Positions 54,301 through 60,513 of a stretch of 64,000 nt of DNA are shown piece by piece. The notes beneath the pieces were generated by a model, which was not told where the DNA came from, ran no database searches, and saw only the letters and a program-made list of their open reading frames with translations. This DNA is from DAOUAT01 sp964551735. Its GTDB lineage: Bacteria > Chloroflexota > Anaerolineae > CG2-30-64-16. A program made the translations under genes and the position numbers. Each line of letters opens with the position of its first letter. The first letter of the stretch is position 1. The stretch covers positions 186,001-250,000 of the forward strand of contig CAZKEF010000001.1 of the NCBI GenBank assembly GCA_964551735.1. The letters are read 5' to 3'.

Positions 54301-54840
54301 GTGCTGGTGACCATCGACTACACCGCCCTGAACAGCTTTGACTACCGCGAGGAGGTCATCAACGCGCTGGACCGCACGGTCGAGGGCGCGCGCGCCTTCA
54401 GCCTGCGCGACGCCTTCCCCGACCTGTGGTATCAGCTCCACAACCCCGACGACCCGACCGCGGCGCAGGTCATCAACATCGTGACCACGCGCCGCGACTT
54501 TCCACCCAACCTGGAGGACCTGAGCACGAAGCACCTGCTCTTGAGCCTCCTGCATTCGCGTGACGAGGAGGACGAGTCCGCACCGGATCCGATCGCCGCG
54601 CTGGCGTTCACCCTGGCGAAGGAAGGCATCTCCGGCGCCGCTACGTCGGTGAACGGCAAGATCAGCACGGACGATGCCCCCCTCGCCGGAACAACCAGAT
54701 CGCCGGCCGGAACCTGGACGCTGACGCTGCCTGCGGGCTGCAGCGCCTACTTCGCGAACGGCCGGATCGAGGACATCCTGTTCGTCATCACCTTCGCCGG
54801 CCGCACGCCCAAGTGGCCCGACATCACCAGCGTGTCCTGA
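48400..54840 (+). CDS. Tc toxin TcA-like subunit with Ig-like and two LamG domains
   Basis: The 2146-residue protein begins with beta domains, including an Ig-like one (about 137-227: ITFPTNGYQHPVGQPLTVRG). A first LamG fold spans about 331-553 (AWWPFDEGTGITAHDASGSG, GLLDEVRVFNSALS), a second about 1056-1250 (HLPMDEGSGTTARDVSQNG). After this come the TcA shell helices (LRELFYLAPMEAALRLQQSR; FTLMSLARCFIEQADAEF), a long coiled coil and pore segment (about 1526-1750, hydrophobic GAYATAGVAKVLAVGFNTYG and LGAIASSVAIAAET) and the TcB-binding domain (about 1788-2146: SARLLQDITKLDQYAFETDK, LAQIAPYEFARFRQSG, FPGHYLRLIKRVRVS). It should assemble as a pentameric injection channel for the TcB-TcC cocoon. 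AAGGAGA lies 9 bases before the ATG. LamG domains probably bind target-cell glycans. Confidence 0.88.
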   Translation: MAGIPDFDLSVECSISSPAANAVYNPPPAGMSVTVTGTASATKTTWDDSTDPPAPDIDAISVGSVSVNFGDGTGAHVAALTLVTGGSYTWSYRHTLIATGNLTITVIATASSGGRTVTDTVTRAIISNDITAPTFQITFPTNGYQHPVGQPLTVRGSASDPQTGVASLTWKLDQGAPQPVTSQADWANWSFVVPKESLASGLHRLVITLKDTQGNSSNPGMADAIIDFEVPQVYRPQVANDLVSMRAYLEDLLAFGRNHVIDGPTGSGVQVDNAKLASFFYQPFGQLANALQTVGLEPVNQLRAAIEILRRYTSDTNAAIGGAPSTAQLIAWWPFDEGTGITAHDASGSGYNGTLSAGSMWAQGRAGSTLSFNGTSQVVNWPSNAIPGSLTNNFTIAFWARPDPAKEIATGQTDAQSGTGGKVVQRYAWGPRQGKTAWGDNHSGVGISLGANGIAVTDCMDPTTHWPSLLVYYPPTTSPSPFSTWVHVAVVYSSKRPKLYINGRWVKDGQQSPKTVHAQPEAIGGISQNYYAGLLDEVRVFNSALSAAEIALLASVRVPSGAVSSAAPTEAGYCQAAYEAILGRIGTSYEEIRLARGAPVEVRDALAKRLGIGLAPAGDWLSQLCLEPETITESGLEGLFGVPDTHRDPLTPGASPLFNYWQREDLHQSWANEDTELFSADGAQQPVIDPDIVTLADLRLAQAGNPAYDLWKWRRETWLTTELGVLQSMCNPDLEAEAKLDELMQYALGHTLAEFDELVQDDGSGTAIGEDLQGWRLDMPAFRRLARLRTLTESGGALSNAEWQDAYAILLQARKRGQFAAWRDAEKAAGITLSPIYFTLTGDLPLLPAWRATYRQRLAWRDRLQSRIDQESSLRDAHAAALAATDQLALPMLRDALVAPWANRLKLAPSEAAEFLTARLLTDLKAAGTQQTTRLLQAIETLQNLVFTLRAGQMAPGHPAGAWTLAYKNSANATVTVEPDHFAGEWQWMGSYDAWRGVMLVFFFPENLLMPTLRPLSAQSQAFQEFLATVRARSRLSRQDARAAVEAYQRKVRGLVVHLPMDEGSGTTARDVSQNGNAAALTNGAAWGTGDLAGSITVSGAAYLQIVHDNLTLKLGASDADFSVSFSFYLRAGFNHQWRMVMHKGMDSNTPANNERTFAIFMNAEDNRLYYRISTASSRDEGGSSNAEIAVNSWTVVEYRKVGRKLQLYLNGVLDSEAALNGAARENTGAIRIGYDGTTTAASFAIKNFQVYNYGAPSAQVSFSDSHTDAGLAALQTQSKNIIQPYINAGRPIPQHLRELFYLAPMEAALRLQQSREFLAARDWYETVYAYRFPDAGRKIYYGLAIEQNQGGLPQRTVHWLLDELNPHTIAGLRTNANPYTRFTLMSLARCFIEQADAEFTADTGPSLARARDLYLSARGLLLLPDFDPPAALTLDNVPLPNPILEALRAHAEIQLLKLRQGRNIAGMKRQVELPASQPATSGLPQIGAGGQLIIPGATARLLPTPYHFRVLLERCKQLTGIAQQMEAAFLAAMEKRDRENYDLLQAGYGLQLAQAGVELQNRRKTEATQSTALAALQRDRAKIQQERYQEWIAAGLNDWEQVMMGAYATAGVAKVLAVGFNTYGQIAANPVGAAGAPFYKLGAIASSVAIAAETTAQIASIWASQERRVQEWELQKSLADQDWRIGEQSRTIALQHEQVVQQEGEIARIQANQAQAVANFLARKFTNAELYEWMSRVLGEVYSYFLQLATSTAQLAQNQLAFERQEPALRFILADYWQAPSNDGASGQNAADRQGLTGSARLLQDITKLDQYAFETDKRKLNLSQTFSLAQIAPYEFARFRQSGALPFATPMSLFDQCFPGHYLRLIKRVRVSVVALIPPVQGIRATLINAGTSWVVPGGGVFQPVWIQRAPEIVALTSPTNASGVFELDTQSEMLMPFEAMGVDTSWEFQMPRAANPFDFNTIADVLVTIDYTALNSFDYREEVINALDRTVEGARAFSLRDAFPDLWYQLHNPDDPTAAQVINIVTTRRDFPPNLEDLSTKHLLLSLLHSRDEEDESAPDPIAALAFTLAKEGISGAATSVNGKISTDDAPLAGTTRSPAGTWTLTLPAGCSAYFANGRIEDILFVITFAGRTPKWPDITSVS

Positions 54841-54869
54841 GGCTGATGTGCGGTTCGTGACATGAAAAC

Positions 54870-54902
54870 GGGGCTGTCCGGATGTTCTTTCCAGACAGCC
54901 CC
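54870..54902 (+). terminator. Terminator hairpin after tcA
   Basis: GGGGCTGTC (54870-54878) pairs with GACAGCCCC (54894-54902), extended by GGA/TCC after one mismatch. It lies 30 bases after the tcA stop. A T-run is not evident. Confidence 0.65.
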
Positions 54903-54975
54903 GGGCTTGTATATCCGCCAGGTCATTGAGCACGGCAAGGCGGAAGATATCGCGGAGATCGGGCACAAGCGAGAA

Positions 54976-55441
54976 TCAAACTCCCATCGCCGCCCGCTGC
55001 CCGCCATACCGCGCGAACACGAACGTGAACACGCGCTCGGCCCGGGCCGCGACTTCCGGGTGCGAGTAGCTGAGCGGCAGGCCGCGCTGGTCGCTCCAAA
55101 GCCACTCGTTGATGAAGGTCTTGACCTCGGCCTTGGTGGCTTCTTTCTCGGCCCACCGCTCGATGCGCAGCTTCTCGACTTTAAGCGCATCCAGCAGATC
55201 GCGCGCCACCTGCTTGACCCGCTCGCGCTCGGCCTTGCTCAGCTCCTTGCCTTCCACCAACATGTCGAACACGGCCAGGTGCTCTTCGCTCAGCCCCTCG
55301 CGCACGCCGCGGCGCGCTTCGTCATCCAGGTCGGCCAGGAAGCGGAGCAGCGCCTCGAAGGTGGCCTCGATGGTGGGGCGATCCTTCTCGCGGTTGTAGG
55401 CATCAATGATCTCCTGGAACCGCTGCTGGTAGTCGGTCCAG
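54976..55441 (-). pseudogene. Type I restriction HsdR C-terminal fragment (shorter copy)
   Basis: This is the second copy of the HsdR tail, about 155 residues from WTDYQQRFQEIIDAYNREKD to GGQRAAMGV and TGA. It lacks the DISKIDFERL part that copy A keeps; the sequence changes at 55441. It is an inert remnant on the strand opposite tcA. Confidence 0.75.
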
Positions 55442-55503
55442 GGCGATTTCATGTTGCGGCTGACCACACGGGCCGGCCGTTGAAACTGCGCCTACCGTTG
55501 CAA

Positions 55504-55574
55504 AACCGGCCTGCGCCGGTTGGTCTCCGGTCTGCGAAGGCAGACCTTGCACGGGTAGCCGCAACTTCAGTTGC
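55504..55574 (+). repeat. Cluster of three short perfect hairpins (REP-like)
   Basis: AACCGGC-CTGC-GCCGGTT (55504-55521), GGTCTGC-GAAG-GCAGACC (55529-55546) and GCAACT-TC-AGTTGC (55561-55574) follow one another. Such hairpin clusters occur as REP or MITE-like intergenic repeats. The rest of 55442-55628 holds nothing else recognisable. Confidence 0.7.
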
Positions 55575-55628
55575 CAGGCAGGGCGCCCGCCGCACAATGA
55601 CTTCGCCCCGAAAACGCGCCGACGCCCC

Positions 55629-55797
55629 TTGACGTTCTGGTTGCTCCTGTTACTGCTCTTCTTCCAGGGTTTCTCGGCCACGCCCAGCGGACTGATGTTG
55701 GCCCTCGACCCGACCGGCGGCCTCCTACGGATGCCGCTGGATATGCTGCAGGGCACGCCCTTCCCGAACTTCCTGATTCCCGGTCTGATCCTGTGCA
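55629..55797 (+). pseudogene. 5' fragment of a small membrane protein
   Basis: From a TTG at 55629 the frame reads FWLLLLLLFFQGFSATPSGL, LALDPTGGLLRMPLDMLQGT and FPNFLIPGLIL, the first two helices of a small polytopic membrane protein with the conserved Asp-Pro-(Ser/Thr)-Gly loop. Homology stops near 55797, where the leader of the methyltransferase begins. It looks 3'-truncated. Confidence 0.5.
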
Positions 55798-55848
55798 AGG
55801 AAAGCCATTCTACAGACAGAGCGTCGTTTGATTCCATCGGAGGCTATC

Positions 55849-56490
55849 ATGCTACGCGAGCTGCTGAGAACCGTTCTGCTGCTGCCGGTCATCTTGATCA
55901 GTTACCACACGCTGGTGCGGATCATCCGGCGCTTCTACAAGTTCCCGATTCCAGAATTCCTCGCCAACGCGATTGACAACCCGCTGCGCCGCCGTTTCCA
56001 ACCGCCGGATGAAACGGCGCTCCGACACGGCATCGCGCCGGGGATGACGGTGTTAGAGGTGGGTCCGGGCAACGGCCGCTACAGTATGGCCGCAGCGCGG
56101 CGCATCGGGCCGGCAGGGCGGCTGCACGTAATTGACATCGAGCCGAAGATGATCGAGCGGGTGCAACGCCGCGCGGCCGCCGAGGGCGTGACCAACATCG
56201 AGGCGCACGTGGCCAGCGCCTACGAGCTGCCCTATCCCGATGGCACCTTCGACCTGATTTACATGATCGCAGTGACGGGCGAGATCCCCGACCCGGTCCG
56301 CGCGTTCCGGGAGTTCGCGCGCGTGCTCAAGCCGGCCGGGGAGGTGGCGGTCAGCGAGATCCTGGTGGACCCCGACTACCCGCGCGCCAACACCGTGGCC
56401 CGGTGGGCGGCCGCCGCAGGCTTACAGCCCATCAGGAAGATCGGAAACCTGGCCTATTACACGTTGGTCCTGGGACGACCAAGCACATGA
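55849..56490 (+). CDS. SAM-dependent class I methyltransferase
   Basis: The 213-residue protein has an N-terminal hydrophobic helix (TVLLLPVILISYHTLV), then a Rossmann methyltransferase: VLEVGPGNGRYS is motif I near residue 70, VIDIEP motif II, and ARVLKPAGEVAVSEIL later. The arrangement is like methyltransferase type 11. GGAGG stands 6 bases before the ATG at 55849. The N-terminal helix suggests membrane attachment, perhaps lipid or quinone methylation; substrate not known. Confidence 0.82.
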   Translation: MLRELLRTVLLLPVILISYHTLVRIIRRFYKFPIPEFLANAIDNPLRRRFQPPDETALRHGIAPGMTVLEVGPGNGRYSMAAARRIGPAGRLHVIDIEPKMIERVQRRAAAEGVTNIEAHVASAYELPYPDGTFDLIYMIAVTGEIPDPVRAFREFARVLKPAGEVAVSEILVDPDYPRANTVARWAAAAGLQPIRKIGNLAYYTLVLGRPST

Positions 56491-56543
56491 ACCAGGCCCA
56501 CAGGAGGCGCTCCCATGTCCCAATAGCGTTGCGAAAAAGGAGA

Positions 56544-56860
56544 ATGATGTCCGCTACCTTCAAGAAACTCAACCACAATCCGGGAGGAATTCGGCGGGCC
56601 GGTGGACGAGCTCGGCATCTCGACCGGCGGCACCATCGTCCAGCAGTTCACGGCCGATCACCCCGACCCGGTGCGACGGCTGGTCACCCATTCGGCGGCC
56701 TACAGGCTGAGCGACGTAACCGGGGCTGCGCAGATGGCATCCCGAACGCCCGGCTTGTCCTGTATCCGAACATGGGCCATCCGGCCGGCGGGAAGCCGTT
56801 CGCGCGGGATGTGCTGGCGTCTCTGCGGGAGGGTCGTGGCCTTGAACGAGCCTTTTCCCC
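56544..56860 (+). pseudogene. Decayed alpha/beta hydrolase gene
   Basis: AAAGGAGA and an ATG at 56544 start a short frame, but the hydrolase homology is split. ELGISTGGTIVQQFTADHPD with the nucleophile elbow GISTGG is in the +2 frame (about 56590-56740), and the C-terminal PNARLVLYPNMGHPAGGK is back in the first frame (about 56748-56840). Most of the domain between and before is missing. Frameshifts and deletions make it nonfunctional. Confidence 0.7.
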
Positions 56861-56936
56861 TCATCAACTATGCGCTGGGGCTACCGCCGGCTGTCATTGG
56901 GCTGGCAGGATCGCGCAGCTCAGGCGCGCAAGGGGT

Positions 56937-57803
56937 TCACTTCATCAGTAACAGGCTGATGGCCATCACGGCCATCCCCGCGATCAGGCCGAGCAGGCTG
57001 TCGTGGCCCCGGCCGTAGGCCCTGCTTGTCGGCAGCAACTCATCCAGGCTGATGTAGACCATGATGCCGGCCACGCCAGCAAAAAGGATACCCATCAGTT
57101 GGGGTGGAATCGTGGCCTCACCGCCACCGAAGAAGAGCTGCAGTGCCAGATAGGCGATGATGGCACCGATAGGCTCGCCTAGTCCGCTGAGGGCAGAGTA
57201 GATGAAAGCCTTACGGCGGCTGCCGGTGGCATAGAACACCGGGACAGAGACACTGATGCCCTCGGGAATATTGTGTAAAGCGACGGCCACTGCGATGGCT
57301 AAACCAACGCTCGGATCCTGAAGCGCGGAGAGAAAGGTCGCCAGCCCTTCGGGGAAGTTATGAATGCCGATAGCGAGAGCGCTAAAAAGGCCCATGCGCA
57401 TAAGCCGCTGGTGATGCGCGCTGTGGTTCTGTATCCCTTCTATGCGGGCTACCTCGGTGGTTGTGTGCAGGGGCCGTGTCTCTATCTCCGAGTGCACCTC
57501 GTGGGGGTTCTCCGCAGATGGGATTAAGTTGTCGATCAGGCCTATCAGCAGGATGCCACCGAAAAAGGCGGCGACGTTGACCCAGTTTCCCAGCGAGTCA
57601 CCGTATCTCTGCGACAGCGAGTCCAGTCCTTTGTAAAAGATCTCGACAAAGGAGACGTAAAGCATCACGCCGGCGGAGAAGCCCGTGGCCACCGAGAGAA
57701 AACGGTAGTCGGTTCGCTTGGCGGTGATAGCGATGATGCTGCCGATGCCCGTAGCCATGCCCGCGAACATGGTCAGGCCGAGAGCGATCCACACATTTGA
57801 CAT
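56937..57803 (-). CDS. zupT: ZIP-family zinc/divalent metal transporter
   Basis: The 288-residue protein has eight hydrophobic segments and the two ZIP metal motifs, IHNFPEGLATF near residue 147 and LHNIPEGIS near 176, plus GLGEPIGAI. These match ZupT. A His-rich loop (NHSAHHQR) lies between helices 3 and 4. It brings zinc or other divalent metals into the cell. GGGGAG lies 10 bases before the ATG. A 13-bp inverted repeat lies 50-90 bases upstream and may be the binding site of a metal regulator. Confidence 0.92.
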   Translation of the reverse strand: MSNVWIALGLTMFAGMATGIGSIIAITAKRTDYRFLSVATGFSAGVMLYVSFVEIFYKGLDSLSQRYGDSLGNWVNVAAFFGGILLIGLIDNLIPSAENPHEVHSEIETRPLHTTTEVARIEGIQNHSAHHQRLMRMGLFSALAIGIHNFPEGLATFLSALQDPSVGLAIAVAVALHNIPEGISVSVPVFYATGSRRKAFIYSALSGLGEPIGAIIAYLALQLFFGGGEATIPPQLMGILFAGVAGIMVYISLDELLPTSRAYGRGHDSLLGLIAGMAVMAISLLLMK

Positions 57804-57852
57804 GAAGTATCAACTCCCCTAACATTGGCCCCAAAATTGAAAGCATTGCCAC

Positions 57853-57893
57853 GTATGCTGCTTCACTAGAATAAGCATATTGAAGCAGCATAC
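57853..57893 (-). promoter_or_regulatory. 13-bp inverted repeat upstream of zupT (candidate metal-regulator operator)
   Basis: GTATGCTGCTTCA (57853-57865) and TGAAGCAGCATAC (57881-57893) are perfectly inverted with 15 bases between. On the minus strand TATTCT, a possible -10, lies in the gap. A hairpin terminator for the upstream small gene is an alternative, though no T-run follows. Confidence 0.6.
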
Positions 57894-57991
57894 GACCGCG
57901 CACAATCTGCTGCTGGCGTGGCTCCAAGGGCTCCGACCAATAATGCTCGATGCAGGCACGTCTCCTGACGGTTCGCCGAAAAACGGCGTTG

Positions 57992-58165
57992 TCAGGCTTT
58001 GAGTGCCAACGGCTTGCCGCAACACTGGAAGGTGCAGTGCTCGGTACAGACGCACTCCTCCGCCGGCTTGCCGCACTCGTCGCACTCCTTAACGACCTGC
58101 AACTCCAAGCCGCAATCCTCGCACACGTAGACCTGGCCCAGCTTCATCTCGTGACAGTCTGTCAT
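57992..58165 (-). CDS. Small Cys-rich metal-binding protein (57 residues)
   Basis: The protein has 10 Cys in 57 residues: VYVCEDCGLELQVV holds a CxxC, KECDECGKPAEEC a second, then CVCTEHCTFQCC. These could bind one or two zinc or iron ions like a zinc ribbon or metallothionein. AAGGAGG lies 8 bases before the ATG. It has its own promoter and lies upstream of zupT on the same strand, so a link to metal storage or sensing is plausible. A short hairpin CGCCG-TTTTT-CGGCG follows the stop. Confidence 0.75.
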   Translation of the reverse strand: MTDCHEMKLGQVYVCEDCGLELQVVKECDECGKPAEECVCTEHCTFQCCGKPLALKA

Positions 58166-58223
58166 GGCGCAATCCTCCTTGATGGTGTGAGTCTGCCAGG
58201 GCCATCACCCTGACTTGGCGAAA

Positions 58224-58252
58224 ATGATAACATGGCTTGGTGATTTGGGCAA
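58224..58252 (-). promoter_or_regulatory. Promoter of the Cys-rich protein gene
   Basis: On the minus strand TTGCCC (58252-58247), 17 bases, TATCAT (58229-58224), about 60 bases before the ATG at 58165. Confidence 0.65.
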
Positions 58253-58427
58253 TACGCCTGGACGTGGCGATCCTGGCGCTGGGCGCGAGCGCGATCGGGA
58301 CCTGGAAACAAGAACCCCGTCGGCGCCGACGGGGTAAGCGTACAATACCAGAAGGCACATGCTGCCCACCCCTTTCCGCGAGGGTATCACGGAGCGAACG
58401 ATGCAGGCGGGTCATCTCCCGAAGCGA

Positions 58428-58600
58428 CAGGCTGTCGGTCACTGCGAGGAGGCGCTGGCAATCTGGTAGAGACTTTGCGATTACGCGAATGAAGGCGATG
58501 TCTTAGGCGTTCTGGGGACCATCTACACCCGATTGGGCGGCTCACCTCGAACCATCGTCCGCTACAAACAGATATTTGCAATCCACGAGCAAATCCGGTT
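58428..58600 (+). pseudogene. TPR-repeat remnant
   Basis: One frame reads HCEEALAIW, a stop, RLCDYANEGDVLGVLGTIYT and RYKQIFAIHEQI, spaced like tetratricopeptide repeats of large Chloroflexota TPR proteins. The in-frame stop and short length mark it as a remnant. Nothing else is recognised in 58253-58620. Confidence 0.5.
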
Positions 58601-58637
58601 AGCCCCGTTGGGCAACATGATGACGGCAAGGTCATTC

Positions 58638-58659
58638 TTATCAAGTATATTATTGATAA
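58638..58659 (+). promoter_or_regulatory. 7-bp inverted repeat in an AT-rich patch
   Basis: TTATCAA and TTGATAA are separated by 8 bases, 37 bases upstream of a -35 box. The patch 58620-58740 is much richer in AT than its surroundings. Confidence 0.4.
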
Positions 58660-58695
58660 ATAAGCAAGAATCGGAGATATTTTACTGTTTGGTTA

Positions 58696-58724
58696 TTGAC
58701 ATTATACACATAAGGTGTTAAGAT
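58696..58724 (+). promoter_or_regulatory. Sigma70-type promoter
   Basis: TTGACA (58696-58701), 17 bases, TAAGAT (58719-58724). It points toward the radical SAM gene at 59152, with a 430-base leader that has no convincing gene. Confidence 0.5.
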
Positions 58725-58739
58725 GAATAATAAAGCGAC

Positions 58740-59151
58740 GCCTTCCAGATGGGTATGATGTCAAAGGATGCACGAGATCGCCCCCTCTGGTCAGGCTGTG
58801 CGTTATGCAGTGAAGCCAACCTCAGTTCGACAGCCGGTTGAAGCGTATCCCACGAACCGCATGCATCACCGGGGCTGGTCGATGGCAGGCAACGCGTCGG
58901 TATGGATGGTCCGCGAGCTGCTGCCCAAGGCCCATGCCGATCGATCGGCAGCCCGGGGTTCTGTGGTGCCTGGCTGGGGCAACCGGGCGACGCGCTACGT
59001 TCAGGCTTCTAGTGCGCTCGCCTGGCCAGCACGCAGGCGTTTCGGTCGCAGGCGCGGGTGGGCCCGCGCCTGCGTGGCTACCCATCCCTGACTTCATACA
59101 GGCCGGCGGGGATGCTTTCAGGTGGTTGTTCTACCATTCGAGGAGCGCCTT
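58740..59151 (+). other. Intergenic leader with a strong hairpin
   Basis: About 410 bases with no supported gene. A perfect 12-bp stem, CGCAGGCGCGGG (59047-59058) and CCCGCGCCTGCG (59063-59074), with a 4-base loop lies 77 bases before the radical SAM start. It lacks a T-run. Confidence 0.5.
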
Positions 59152-60156
59152 ATGGCATACAAAACAATGGACAAAACTGAGACAACCAATTTGCAGCAGG
59201 CCATGTTGGCATTCGGGCCGGTGCCTTCTCGCCGTCTGGGACGCAGCATCGGCATCAACCACATCCCTCCGAAGACGTGCACCTATTCCTGCGTCTACTG
59301 TCAGGTGGGCCACACAACGCGACTCACCACAACACGGCAAGCGTTTTACGCGTTAGATGCTATCATAGCGGACGTCGAGCGGAAGGTGGACGACGCCCGA
59401 GCTGCCGGTGAACGGGTGGACTACCTGACCTTTGTGCCCGACGGCGAACCGACCCTGGATATAAACTTGAGAGGGGTGATGGAGAGGCTCAAGCCTCTGG
59501 GCATCAAGATCGCCGTTATCAGCAACGGGTCGCTGCTCTGGCAGGCAGAAGTGCGCGAAACGTTGTCGCATGCGGATTGGGTCTCCGTCAAAGTCGATGC
59601 GGTCCAACCGGACATCTGGCACCGCGTCAACCGACCGCACGGAAGCCTGCGGCTGGACACGGTGCTGAAGGGATTGCTGACATTTGCCGGAGGTTACCGT
59701 GGCGAGCTGGCCACGGAGACCATGCTGGTGCGCGATGCTAACGACGACGCCGCGCACCTGGCAGAGCTGGCGGACTTCCTGAGGTCACTGCGGCCGGCCA
59801 AGGCCTACCTGGCTGTGCCGACGCGGCCGCCAGCAGAACCATGGGTGAGGCTGCCGGCGGAGAATGTAATAAACCGGTCCTACCAGCAACTGCAGACGCA
59901 CCTGGAGCACGTTGAGTTGCTGATCGGTTACGAAGGCAACGCGTTCTCGGCCACTGGCGACCCGGCACAGGACCTGCTGAGCATTACCGCTGTCCACCCG
60001 ATGCGCGAGGATGCGGTGCAGGAATTCCTGACCCGGGTCGGGGCGACCACAGCGGTCATGCATGAACTGGTGGGGAGGGGCCAACTGGTGGAGACCACTT
60101 ACGAAGGGCGCCGATTCTACACCAGGAGATTGCCGGGGGTTCCGACGTATTCGTAG
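59152..60156 (+). CDS. Radical SAM protein (COG0731-like Fe-S oxidoreductase)
   Basis: The 334-residue protein has the cluster motif CTYSCVYCQVG near residue 44, after FGPVPSRRLGRSIGI, which is typical of the COG0731 wyosine-related group. DGEPTLDINL and VKVDAV follow as in the family. The C-terminal extension (about residues 240-334) looks like a winged-helix or small alpha/beta domain. The ATG at 59152 has AGGAG 7 bases before it. Substrate is unknown; tRNA modification is possible for relatives. Confidence 0.85.
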   Translation: MAYKTMDKTETTNLQQAMLAFGPVPSRRLGRSIGINHIPPKTCTYSCVYCQVGHTTRLTTTRQAFYALDAIIADVERKVDDARAAGERVDYLTFVPDGEPTLDINLRGVMERLKPLGIKIAVISNGSLLWQAEVRETLSHADWVSVKVDAVQPDIWHRVNRPHGSLRLDTVLKGLLTFAGGYRGELATETMLVRDANDDAAHLAELADFLRSLRPAKAYLAVPTRPPAEPWVRLPAENVINRSYQQLQTHLEHVELLIGYEGNAFSATGDPAQDLLSITAVHPMREDAVQEFLTRVGATTAVMHELVGRGQLVETTYEGRRFYTRRLPGVPTYS

Positions 60157-60513
60157 GCAGAAGCCCGCTCTTGGGGCTAAAGCAACACGCCAAGCCGGCC
60201 GGGCAAAGGGGTCGTCACCTTCTTGCTGTTGGAGCGTGCGGGCTTCAACTGAGAACGATCGGCGCTATGTGCCTTTGTGGCCGCGGCGCTCTCCACGCCG
60301 TTAGGGACGCTTGCTTCCTTCCCGATCATCGCGCGAATCGATCGTTCTGCCTCGAGGATACTGCTGTCTCTTTCTGCCGGGACGTTGGTATATGTCGGAG
60401 CATCCCACGTGTCGAAAACTCGTTGGCGATCCAATTGCCAGGGCAATCTCCGCGCCATTGTGGTATAATGTATCCATCGTCCCTGCCACCACTACGCAAA
60501 GGAGCGGAGTCTC
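60157..60513 (+). other. Intergenic region with an extended -10 promoter at its end
   Basis: No gene is supported. TGGTATAAT at 60461-60469 is an extended -10 element, 45 bases before the SH3-protein start, like the one before DinB. Confidence 0.6.

Larger units (their letters stand above)
54212..55441 (+). repeat. Direct repeat copy B (1.23 kb) at the 3' end of the Tc locus
   Basis: Same orientation and nearly identical to 37837-39065. It includes the last 209 codons of the intact tcA, a terminator and an antisense HsdR piece that is cut at the boundary 55441. Confidence 0.92.

Noticed and set aside
55504..55574. CRISPR array
   Set aside because: The hairpins differ from each other and there are no regularly spaced identical repeats.
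58768..59091. 107-residue open frame in the leader of the radical SAM gene
   Set aside because: No ribosome site, no motif, and its end consists of the GC hairpin.
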